A DNA stretch of 31,524 nucleotides, from positions 1-31,524 of the forward strand of contig DEJF01000070.1 of NCBI GenBank assembly GCA_002353225.1, written 5' to 3'. The translations under genes were made by a program, and so were the position numbers. Shown here piece by piece: positions 16,741 to 23,960 of this stretch. Under the pieces are notes generated by a model. It was not told the origin of the DNA. It saw only the letters and a list, made by a program, of their open reading frames with translations, and did no database searches. Positions within the stretch are counted from its first letter, which is position 1, and every line of letters starts with the position of its first letter. Source of the DNA: Prevotella sp. UBA2755. GTDB taxonomy: Bacteria; Bacteroidota; Bacteroidia; Bacteroidales; Bacteroidaceae.

Positions 16741-16796
16741 AGTGGATAAGTGTGTTTATAACTTGTGAAGTAATTCACTTAACACACTTATCCACT
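16741..16796. repeat. Perfect 16-bp inverted repeat with DnaA-like ends
   Basis: The arm 16741-16756 (AGTGGATAAGTGTGTT) is the exact reverse complement of 16781-16796. Inside the 24-base spacer a short GTGAA/TTCAC stem adds to the symmetry. It could end the polA-trmH transcript, but it lacks a T-run. As DNA it places two near-consensus DnaA boxes head to head 38 bases apart. Confidence 0.7.
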
Positions 16797-16881
16797 CTTC
16801 TGTCTATGGATAAAAAGAATAAATCACAACTTTCTGAGTAACTTTTCCACTCTTTTTCGCTGAAAAAAGATATAAACTTAT

Positions 16882-16889
16882 TATATTTG
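16882..16889 (+). promoter_or_regulatory. Possible nadA promoter, TATATTTG with upstream TTTTTCGCTGAAA
   Basis: TATATTTG fits TAnnTTTG. The 13-mer TTTTTCGCTGAAA starts 29 bases upstream (16853-16865). The same 13-mer stands at the same distance from a TATATTTG box at 19231-19267 in front of another gene. If used, it gives nadA a leader of about 200 bases running through the DnaA-box region. Confidence 0.5.
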
Positions 16890-17093
16890 CACCAGAATTG
16901 AGAATTGTGGATAAACTACTTAGTGAACTCATAATCAGCAAGAAAGTATTCACAAGGGATGAGGAAAACTGAAGATAATAAGTGAATAAATAATCTGGCA
17001 AGAAAAAGCCAAGAAAGTTTTGCACTTATCAACGGCATATCATCCTATTCATTTCATTTTTAAAAGAAAAAATAAAAAGAAAATAAATATAAT

Positions 17094-18086
17094 ATGATGT
17101 TGAAAACTGAGTGGATCAAACAGGGATTTATCGATGAGCCAGTGGCTGATGGTATAGACTTAAAAGCAGAGATTCGTCGTCTTGCTGATGAAAAAAATGC
17201 TGTTATCTTAGCACATTATTATACGAAAGGTGAGATACAAGAGATTGCTGACTTTATCGGTGATTCTCTGGCACTTGCCCGTAAGGCTGCAGAGACTGAG
17301 GCGAAAATCATTGTGATGTGTGGTGTTCACTTTATGGCTGAGACTTGTAAGATACTCTCACCTGATAAACTCGTATTATGTCCAGATCTGAATGCCGGAT
17401 GCTCTCTTGCTGATAGTTGTAAGGCAGAGGATTTAAAGAAATACAAGGAAGAGCATCCAGGTTATCAGGTAGTCAGTTATGTTAATACCACGGCTGCTGT
17501 CAAGGCATTGACAGATGTAGTAGTTACCAGTGGTAATGCTAAGAAAATAGTAGATACTTTTCCAAAGGATGCTAAGATTATTTTTGGTCCAGATTATAAT
17601 TTAGGATCTTATATCAATGAGATTACTGGCAGGAAGATGCTTTTATGGAATGGTGGATGTCATGTTCATGAGCGTTTCTCTGTACCTGAGATTATCAAAC
17701 TGAAAGAGCAATATCCAAAGGCATTGGTTCTTGCACATCCAGAATGTAAGGGTCCTGTGCTCGCTACGGCTGATATTGTGGGCTCTACAGCCGTTCTTTT
17801 GAAATATGCGGTAGAACACCCTACCGAAGAGTATATCGTGGCTACAGAGGCTGGAATTTTGCATGAGATGCAGCGTCAATGTCCTGATACCAAGTTCTAT
17901 CCAGTACCGCCAGAGATATCAGAGGGTTCTATAGGTTGTCATTGTAACGAGTGTGACTATATGAAGATGAACTCTCTTCTGAAGATTTATAATGCTCTAA
18001 AGTATGAATGGCCGACAGTGGAGGTAGATAAGGAAATAGCCCAAGAGGCTGTGAAACCTATAGAAAGAATGCTGGAGTTGAGTTAA
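17094..18086 (+). CDS. nadA: Quinolinate synthase A
   Basis: A 330-residue [4Fe-4S] enzyme that condenses iminoaspartate with dihydroxyacetone phosphate to quinolinate in de novo NAD synthesis. The triplicated fold shows the expected stretches: LAHYYTKGEIQEIADFIGDS (about residues 40-59), MCGVHFMAETCKIL with a cluster cysteine (about 81-94), NGGCHVHERF (near 185) and the C-terminal GSIGCHCNECDYMKMN (near 280), which holds the CxxC pair of the family. The usual partners nadB and nadC are not adjacent. Two in-frame ATGs begin the gene and either could be used. Its plus strand is visibly richer in G and T than the plus-strand genes to the left of the DnaA-box gap (hand count for 17281-17340: 20 G, 8 C). 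Confidence 0.97.
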   Translation: MMLKTEWIKQGFIDEPVADGIDLKAEIRRLADEKNAVILAHYYTKGEIQEIADFIGDSLALARKAAETEAKIIVMCGVHFMAETCKILSPDKLVLCPDLNAGCSLADSCKAEDLKKYKEEHPGYQVVSYVNTTAAVKALTDVVVTSGNAKKIVDTFPKDAKIIFGPDYNLGSYINEITGRKMLLWNGGCHVHERFSVPEIIKLKEQYPKALVLAHPECKGPVLATADIVGSTAVLLKYAVEHPTEEYIVATEAGILHEMQRQCPDTKFYPVPPEISEGSIGCHCNECDYMKMNSLLKIYNALKYEWPTVEVDKEIAQEAVKPIERMLELS

Positions 18087-18158
18087 AATATATATTTATA
18101 TATGATTTATAATGAGTAAATAACCTCTTATCCTTTTATCTCCAAATTGAAGGTTAGT

Positions 18159-19163
18159 TTACTGTTTAGAGTGAGAATAAATAATAACTGGAAGATATTT
18201 ATATATGATCCAGGTAATTATTGTGCTGATAAAATAAATTACAAGGAATACTATTACTATTGAAAAATAGCCTTTAAAAGTAAAACTAAACATATTAAAT
18301 AGTTTACTGGTGATAAGCGGAACTCCTCCACATATAAAATAATATACTATACTATGACTACCTGTCCATTGTATAAGGTAGTTTGGAGGAAGCAGTTTGA
18401 ATATTATTACTAACAATAAAATACCTATTATTAGATCTATAACGAAAAGAGGATAGTTAGATACTACGATAGGTCCAAAAATAAATTGTCCCTCAGTTTT
18501 ATATATTATTAATTTGCTGATAATAAACAATATAGTTAATATAGGAAGTAGTTTTAACTGGAAGTGACTGAACTGATTCTCAAAATGTCTGAAAATATAT
18601 CCAAAAGACAAGAAAAAGAAACCTAATAAGGATTCATTTATGTGCCAAAAATTATCTTCATAATGAATGCAGGATGGATTGTAGTTATTACCTATAAGAT
18701 ATGACAATATCAGCATAATAATCGATGTTATACTTATGATTTCTATTATATGTTTTTTAAAATAGTGAAGTATTATGATAAACATTAATTCTGATACAAT
18801 TAATGCTGCAATAAACCAGGAAGCATATCCATATATGATATCTGTAATAATAGCGAATAAGTCTGTATTATGATATACTAGAGCTTTAGGAAAAGCCATA
18901 ATAGAGGTAAAGAAAAAATATGGAATAATTAACTTACGAAAAATAGAATAAATTCTTTTCTTAATGATTAAGTCTTTGTGATATAATAAATATCCTGATA
19001 GAAAAAAAAATACAGCGAGGACATTTCCTACATACATTGCATAGGGAGTAATATCATATCCTACATAATACATTTCAGTATGAAACCATAGTATGGCAAT
19101 CATACAGAAGCCCCTAAGCAAGTCTATCCATTGGATTCTCAACATTTTATAAGATCTATTCAT
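18159..19163 (-). CDS. Acyltransferase family 3 membrane protein
   Basis: A 334-residue polytopic inner-membrane protein with about ten hydrophobic segments. The N-terminus has the acyltransferase-3 (OafA/NodX) signature WIDLLRGFCMIAILWFH, ending in the conserved histidine (about residues 12-28), followed by FFFLSGYLLYHK and the RKLIIPYFFF segment. Family members move acetyl or succinyl groups onto surface sugars or lipids; the target here is unknown. The gene is very AT-rich, like the next plus-strand gene and unlike nadA or leuS, which may mean transfer. A later start (MLRIQWIDLLRG, codon 7) is equally plausible. A TAACTTTG box at 19198-19205 on the minus strand could be its promoter. Confidence 0.85.
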   Translation of the reverse strand: MNRSYKMLRIQWIDLLRGFCMIAILWFHTEMYYVGYDITPYAMYVGNVLAVFFFLSGYLLYHKDLIIKKRIYSIFRKLIIPYFFFTSIMAFPKALVYHNTDLFAIITDIIYGYASWFIAALIVSELMFIIILHYFKKHIIEIISITSIIMLILSYLIGNNYNPSCIHYEDNFWHINESLLGFFFLSFGYIFRHFENQFSHFQLKLLPILTILFIISKLIIYKTEGQFIFGPIVVSNYPLFVIDLIIGILLLVIIFKLLPPNYLIQWTGSHSIVYYFICGGVPLITSKLFNMFSFTFKGYFSIVIVFLVIYFISTIITWIIYKYLPVIIYSHSKQ

Positions 19164-19197
19164 ATTTTACATGTCAAGGTCATTTTTATTATGCCTG

Positions 19198-19205
19198 CAA
19201 AGTTA
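19198..19205 (-). promoter_or_regulatory. Possible -7 box of the acyltransferase gene
   Basis: On the minus strand TAACTTTG fits TAnnTTTG about 35 bases before the ATG at 19163. No -33 element is recognisable. It shares a 112-base divergent gap with the promoter of the plus-strand membrane protein. Confidence 0.4.
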
Positions 19206-19230
19206 TAAAATCTGGAGAAACTTTTTTATA

Positions 19231-19267
19231 TTTTTCGCTGAAATATAATAGATATTTGCTATATTTG
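19231..19267 (+). promoter_or_regulatory. Promoter of the GT-C-like gene, TTTTTCGCTGAAA plus TATATTTG
   Basis: TATATTTG at 19260-19267 ends 8 bases before the ATG at 19276. The upstream 13-mer TTTTTCGCTGAAA (19231-19243) and its 29-base offset are identical to the arrangement at 16853-16889 before nadA. Confidence 0.55.
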
Positions 19268-19275
19268 CAACTATT

Positions 19276-20529
19276 ATGAATCATGTGATAAAAATATTCT
19301 CGATTACTGTTCTAATGGTAGTTTCCTTTTTCTTTTTATCAATACTAACAGTAATGATACCAAAGGAGACTATAAAAATACATGTTCAAGAGTCAATGGA
19401 TATCATAGAAAAGGAAGGATTAAAATATAGGATAGGTGATATCTTTTTCTTCCGCCTTGACAATTTCACAGATGCATTAATGATTAATATAGCGATGGGA
19501 GTAAATGATAGCCAACCTGTGAAATCTGTCATACAGAATACTTATTATTTACAGAATGAGAATTCGTCTATTATTAAAGCCACCCGTGATATTGCTGATG
19601 AAAATTATCAAGGGGTATATGCTGTACCTTATCCACGTTATTGGCATGGGTATCAAGTCATATTAAGACCCTTACTGTATGTAACAAATTACAAGGGTAT
19701 TAGGATGATTAATGGTTGTTGCTTTGTTAGTCTCCTATGTATTATATTCGCTTTTTTAATAAAGAGAAGAGAATGGCAACTGTTAGTAACTTTAATTATA
19801 TCTTTCTTATTGATGAATATATGGATAGTACCTTTATCCATTCAATTTTCAATCTCATTTTATATTGCTTTATTAGGGATAGTCTTTTTACTGTATAAAA
19901 GGATAATTCACTTTAATCATCTGATAGTTTTTTTTACAATAGTAGGAGGATTAACCAGTTATTTTGATTTGCTTTCAGTTCCTTTATTAACTTTATGTTT
20001 ACCACTGATAGTTTGCTTATATCTGTCATCAGATAATAATAATGATAAATATAAGTATATGATTTATTATTCTCTATGTTGGTTCTTTTCGTATAGTTTT
20101 GTATGGATAAGTAAATGGGTGATTGCTCACTTTATTGTAGGCTATCCAATACAAGATGCCATTCAACAAGCAGTTTTGCGAGTTTCTACAGAATACGATG
20201 GTTTTGATATGTCTATTAAAGGGATTATCGACTATCTGATGAATTATCCTTCTTTATTTATGATAGGGATAGTCGTACTGTTATTATTTATGATATTGAA
20301 TATCTTTCTCTGTATTCGTAATAAGAAAATTTATCAATCTGAAAGTTATTTATTAGTTATTGCATTGATGCCTGTCATTTGGTGTCTTGTCATGAGAAAC
20401 CATTCCGTCATTCATGCATGGTTCGTGTGGAGAATATTTACAATCTCAGTAGTGGCGTATACATTGTTTATCTTCAGATATTTTGGTTTATTCAAGAGAA
20501 ATACTCATTTATTCAGTAAAAGTTCATAG
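19276..20529 (+). CDS. Polytopic membrane protein, GT-C-like
   Basis: A 417-residue protein with one N-terminal membrane segment, an extracytoplasmic loop of about 110 residues (about 30-140) and roughly nine further membrane segments. The loop contains FFRLDNFTDALMINIAMG and YPRYWHGYQVILRPLL, motifs I associate with polytopic proteins of surface-polysaccharide loci. An acidic first loop followed by many helices is the layout of GT-C glycosyltransferases, but no activity can be assigned. Strongly AT-rich. Its 3' end overlaps the convergent glycosyltransferase gene by 25 bases (20505-20529). The start is set by the promoter box 8 bases upstream. Confidence 0.7.
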   Translation: MNHVIKIFSITVLMVVSFFFLSILTVMIPKETIKIHVQESMDIIEKEGLKYRIGDIFFFRLDNFTDALMINIAMGVNDSQPVKSVIQNTYYLQNENSSIIKATRDIADENYQGVYAVPYPRYWHGYQVILRPLLYVTNYKGIRMINGCCFVSLLCIIFAFLIKRREWQLLVTLIISFLLMNIWIVPLSIQFSISFYIALLGIVFLLYKRIIHFNHLIVFFTIVGGLTSYFDLLSVPLLTLCLPLIVCLYLSSDNNNDKYKYMIYYSLCWFFSYSFVWISKWVIAHFIVGYPIQDAIQQAVLRVSTEYDGFDMSIKGIIDYLMNYPSLFMIGIVVLLLFMILNIFLCIRNKKIYQSESYLLVIALMPVIWCLVMRNHSVIHAWFVWRIFTISVVAYTLFIFRYFGLFKRNTHLFSKSS

Positions 20530-21425
20530 AGTTGACGATGTTTTTTAGTCATGATTTCTAAAATAAGTCCACCAAGATAAAATAACATAGCCAATAACAT
20601 GATAAATCCAGAGACTATAAGAGTCGGAAAGCGTTCAACTAATCCTGTATGTAGATAATCGATGAATACAGGAATGAACATAACCACAGAGATAATAATC
20701 AAGATGACTGATATCGTAGAAAAATATAAATAGGGCTTATAATTTCTCAACAATTTAAAAAGGGTATTTAATATCTTAAAGCCATCTTGAAAAGTATTCA
20801 ATTTTGAGACGCTTCCTTCAGGACGATTTCGATAAGCGATAGGTACTTCTTTAATTTTGAAGTTTTTGTCTAAGGCATGAAGTGTCATTTCTGTTTCTAT
20901 TTCGAAACCTTTTGACAGTATTGGAATGTTCTTCACAAAAAGGAAACTAAAGGCTCTGTAACCAGTCATAATATCTTTGATATTGTTATTGAAGAAATGA
21001 TTAATAAGATATTTTATCAATCGATTTCCCATGTTGTGCAGTGGACGCTTGTTTTCTTGAAAATAAGTAGTAGACAGTCGATCACCAATAACCATATCAT
21101 AATGTTCATTGAGAACTAATTCACACATTTCCCTCGCATTTTCTGCTGGGTAAGTATCATCGCCATCCAACATCAGATAACAGTCTGCATTGATATCTCT
21201 GAACATACTTCGCACTACATTACCCTTACCTTGTCTATATTCATGGCGTACTGTTACACCAGTCTTTTTAGCCATTAGGACAGTATTGTCAGTTGAGTTA
21301 TTGTCATAGACATATATCTCTGCTTCAGGTAAGGCACGTTGAAAATCTCGAATAACTTTCTCTATGGTTTTACCTTCATTGTAACAGGGAATAAGGACGG
21401 CTATCTTATTTTTATTCATATTCAT
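20505..21425 (-). CDS. Family 2 glycosyltransferase, DPM1/polyprenyl-phosphate type
   Basis: A 306-residue protein with an N-terminal GT-A domain (about 1-230): IAVLIPCYNEGKTIEKVI, the nucleotide-binding VYDNNSTDNT, the metal-binding DGDDTYP (about residues 87-93) and GYRAFSF. Two C-terminal membrane segments (about 238-260 and 270-292) anchor it. This layout is typical of enzymes that transfer a sugar to polyprenyl phosphate at the inner membrane. The gene follows porZ with no spacer and is the last gene of the leuS operon. Starts at 21425 (MNMNKN) or two codons later are both possible. The acceptor and sugar are inferred only from the family. Confidence 0.88.
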   Translation of the reverse strand: MNMNKNKIAVLIPCYNEGKTIEKVIRDFQRALPEAEIYVYDNNSTDNTVLMAKKTGVTVRHEYRQGKGNVVRSMFRDINADCYLMLDGDDTYPAENAREMCELVLNEHYDMVIGDRLSTTYFQENKRPLHNMGNRLIKYLINHFFNNNIKDIMTGYRAFSFLFVKNIPILSKGFEIETEMTLHALDKNFKIKEVPIAYRNRPEGSVSKLNTFQDGFKILNTLFKLLRNYKPYLYFSTISVILIIISVVMFIPVFIDYLHTGLVERFPTLIVSGFIMLLAMLFYLGGLILEIMTKKHRQLYELLLNK

Positions 21426-23330
21426 TTATCTGATAATAGCAATTTTGCATACCGTTCCTTTCTTTCCGTCTTGTGTGGCAGTAATGACATTGTAGACACC
21501 ACTTGCTACACGATTACCTTTTTTGTCTTTACCATCCCATGTGAATAGACCACCATTACTACGTCCCTCAGCAATCAGAAAACCAGCAGCATTAGTAATC
21601 TTCACATCCGCATTCAGAGTAAGACCAGTGATAGTGATCAGACCAGAATAATTATTGAAGTCTACAGGATTAGGATAAGCATATACATTATCATTATCCA
21701 TACTCTCAGCAGGTTCTGTGGCATCACTGATATAGGAGCAGAGTCCCTTATCAGTTCCAAAGAATACCTCACCAGTCTGCTGATTGATGGCTATTGACTC
21801 AATATTATTACTTAATAGTGGACTATTCTCCATCGTGAAATGCTGTAACTGGTCATTATTATCAGCACTTATGAGATAGACACCATTTGAACTTGTACCA
21901 AACCATTTTCTACCACCACCGTCAATAGCAATATTTGTGATTTCTATTCCATCCAGTAGATAATCAGCATATCCGCTATCGTCTTTCCTTGGCACTTTAT
22001 ACTGTATGATACCAAGTGATGGGTCAGTCATTTCATTGACAGTCAAATAGAATGGACCTTTGTCTGTTCCAACCCATATATTACCCTCTTTATCTTCACA
22101 GACGCATTCAACCCAAACGACGGATAAACTGATACCATCTTGGTTTTTGAAGTTGTTGAATTTAGTGATAGAGTTATTATCGTCATCATAACATAAAAGA
22201 GCAGGGTTATCACTATGCGCATTGGCAAACCATAATAATCCGCGACTATCTATCATAGAACCTTTCATCATACGCAAAGAACGGTTATTAATATCAATTA
22301 TTTCTGGATTAATAATGCCACTCCATTTACCATCTTTACTCCATTTGATAATAGCAGCTTTGGGAGCCTCACTATTCAGAAAAAACAGATTACCTTCTTG
22401 ATCATAAATAGCACCGTTTGTAAATACATAATTGGGATTATTATCTGTAGTGGCAGATTTTATATATTCATTATTACCATCAGTATAGTTATATTTGAAT
22501 GTACCATTCATGAATTCATAAAGTCCTGAACAAGAAGTAACGACAACATGATCTTCATGAAGTGGATCAATAGTTATTGACGTGACATCTTTGTAACTAT
22601 TAGCAAAGGCTGGTTTTATATCGTCTTGATAGATAGTCCACTGGTTATTTTCTAAAATTTGAATGCATCCAGGTCTATTATAGGTGTTAAACTGGTAAAT
22701 ACCTCCTCCTACAGTATAAAGTTTTCCTTTATGCATCAGCATATTAAAAAAGTAATTATACTTCGGTCCACCAGGATTCAGTTTCTTTACCACTTCAATA
22801 TATTGGTCATAGGCACTATTGTCTTCTTCTGGTAAGTTAGTAGGGTATTCAGGATGATTAGGGGTATAACTGTCACTGATCTCAGCACGTTCCATATTGA
22901 CTTTGACAATGCCAAATTCACAGATAAGATAGGCATATACACCATCAATACGGATGCTTTTGACAGTCTTGTCACCTGTAATAATTTTCGTGTAGAGGTC
23001 ACTGATATTGATGACGTTACCATTTGTCTCTACCAAGTCGATATTCGAGTTTTGGTAGACTACTATCAGGCGCTTTGCATCAGGACACCATTTAATATGT
23101 CTGATAAAGGTATCACTCAGTCCATTCGTTTTATCATAGGTGTAGATACTCTCATCGTTCAGGTTATACTGATAAAGATCATTGCTTGCCATGACGAAAA
23201 GTTCATCACCAGCCTTCTCTATCTCTTGTACGTCATGATAAGCCATATAGGTTTTCCATTTACCAATCTGTCCAATGGAGAATGGACAATTAAGAATGGT
23301 CAATACAAAGAGAATGATGAACTTTTTCAT
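21426..23330 (-). CDS. porZ: PorZ-like type IX secretion protein (beta-propeller with sorting domain)
   Basis: A 634-residue secreted protein with a signal peptide ending near SIGQ. The body is built of propeller blades with the two-component-regulator-propeller pattern (GLSDTFIRHIKW near residue 70, GNIWVGTDKGPFYL, GGRKWFGTSSNGVYLI, GEVFFGTDKGLCSY). The last 85 residues form a type A sorting-domain fold (YAYPNPVDF, VKITNAAGFLI, FTWDGKDKKGNRVASGVY). The opening WKTYMAYHDVQEIEKAGDEL and this architecture match Bacteroidales PorZ. In Porphyromonas, PorZ is a surface component of the type IX system needed to attach secreted cargo to A-LPS. No other por genes are in the window. It lies three bases after rdgB and is directly followed by a glycosyltransferase gene, a suggestive pairing for surface anchoring. 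Confidence 0.82.
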   Translation of the reverse strand: MKKFIILFVLTILNCPFSIGQIGKWKTYMAYHDVQEIEKAGDELFVMASNDLYQYNLNDESIYTYDKTNGLSDTFIRHIKWCPDAKRLIVVYQNSNIDLVETNGNVINISDLYTKIITGDKTVKSIRIDGVYAYLICEFGIVKVNMERAEISDSYTPNHPEYPTNLPEEDNSAYDQYIEVVKKLNPGGPKYNYFFNMLMHKGKLYTVGGGIYQFNTYNRPGCIQILENNQWTIYQDDIKPAFANSYKDVTSITIDPLHEDHVVVTSCSGLYEFMNGTFKYNYTDGNNEYIKSATTDNNPNYVFTNGAIYDQEGNLFFLNSEAPKAAIIKWSKDGKWSGIINPEIIDINNRSLRMMKGSMIDSRGLLWFANAHSDNPALLCYDDDNNSITKFNNFKNQDGISLSVVWVECVCEDKEGNIWVGTDKGPFYLTVNEMTDPSLGIIQYKVPRKDDSGYADYLLDGIEITNIAIDGGGRKWFGTSSNGVYLISADNNDQLQHFTMENSPLLSNNIESIAINQQTGEVFFGTDKGLCSYISDATEPAESMDNDNVYAYPNPVDFNNYSGLITITGLTLNADVKITNAAGFLIAEGRSNGGLFTWDGKDKKGNRVASGVYNVITATQDGKKGTVCKIAIIR

Positions 23331-23333
23331 AAT

Positions 23334-23960
23334 CTACAAGGTTTTCAAATATTCGGCAAGTTTCTGTGTGGCGCGTGCCCGATGACTGATTTTGTTCTTG
23401 ATATCAACACCTAACTCAGCAAATGTCTTGTCGTAGCCATCTGGTTGGAAGATAGGATCGTAGCCGAAACCCTCCCCTCCCCTTTTCTCTCGGATAATCT
23501 CACCCTCGACAATACCTTCAAACTGACTGACTTTCTTGATGCTGGTACAGCCACAGGGACATACGTCCTTCTTTTCTATTAACGCAATGACCGTGCGGAA
23601 TCGTGCCTTGCGGTTGTTATTATTTCCTAATTCCCGCAGTAAGCGAGCCATATTGGCTTCTGAATCGTGTTCTAGAGAATCTGGATGTTCTAGACTAGCA
23701 TACCTTGCAGAATATACTCCAGGGGCTCCATCCAGGGCATCTACCTCTAACCCTGTGTCATCTGCGAAGCAACTCACATGGTAATGGTCATAGACATATT
23801 GTGCTTTTTGAAGGGCATTCTCCTCCAGTGTCTTACCAGTCTCAGGGATATCCTCATGGCAACCAATATCACTTAAAGAGACTACCTCAAATTTATCTCC
23901 TAAGATACTTCTGATCTCCTCAAGTTTGTGCTGGTTGTTCGTCGCGAATACTATTTTCAT
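23334..23960 (-). CDS. rdgB: Non-canonical purine NTP pyrophosphatase, RdgB/HAM1 family
   Basis: A 208-residue house-cleaning enzyme that hydrolyses dITP, XTP and similar nucleotides to monophosphates. Seen: the N-terminal FATNNQHKLEEI, the active-site ADDTGLEVDALDGAPGVYSA (about residues 66-85), GFGYDPIF (165-172) and SHRARA (192-197). It is odd in one place: between IALIEK and QFEGIVEGEI a run containing CPCGC (residues 134-138) makes the loop longer than the short turn usual in the family. The start is fixed by the canonical MKIVFATNN and overlaps the end of the upstream yitT-like gene by 41 bases. Confidence 0.95.
   Translation of the reverse strand: MKIVFATNNQHKLEEIRSILGDKFEVVSLSDIGCHEDIPETGKTLEENALQKAQYVYDHYHVSCFADDTGLEVDALDGAPGVYSARYASLEHPDSLEHDSEANMARLLRELGNNNNRKARFRTVIALIEKKDVCPCGCTSIKKVSQFEGIVEGEIIREKRGGEGFGYDPIFQPDGYDKTFAELGVDIKNKISHRARATQKLAEYLKTL

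Larger units (their letters stand above)
16722..17093. other. Candidate replication origin: DnaA-box cluster and AT-rich flank
   Basis: A 372-base gene-free gap. The DnaA box TTATCCACA occurs exactly (as TGTGGATAA on the plus strand) at 16729-16737 and 16906-16914. It occurs with one mismatch at 16741-16749 (AGTGGATAA), 16788-16796 (TTATCCACT) and 16805-16813 (TATGGATAA), and with two at 16843-16851 (TTTTCCACT). Two of the one-mismatch boxes are the ends of a perfect 16-bp inverted repeat (16741-16756 with 16781-16796). A nearly pure A/T stretch at 17057-17093 could be the unwinding element. A -7 box TATATTTG (16882-16889) lies among the boxes and may drive nadA. Known: bacterial origins combine clustered DnaA boxes with an AT-rich element. 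The origin call is inference; dnaA is not in the window. A minus-strand ORF here is not convincing. Confidence 0.6.

Noticed and set aside
16804..17025. 73-codon minus-strand ORF in the DnaA-box gap
   Set aside because: Its composition is just low-complexity Ser, Leu and Phe from AT-rich DNA, with no promoter or conserved motif. The DNA signals explain the region better.
22854..23414. 186-codon plus-strand ORF opposite porZ and the end of rdgB
   Set aside because: Antisense to two well-supported genes and crosses their junction; no domain seen.
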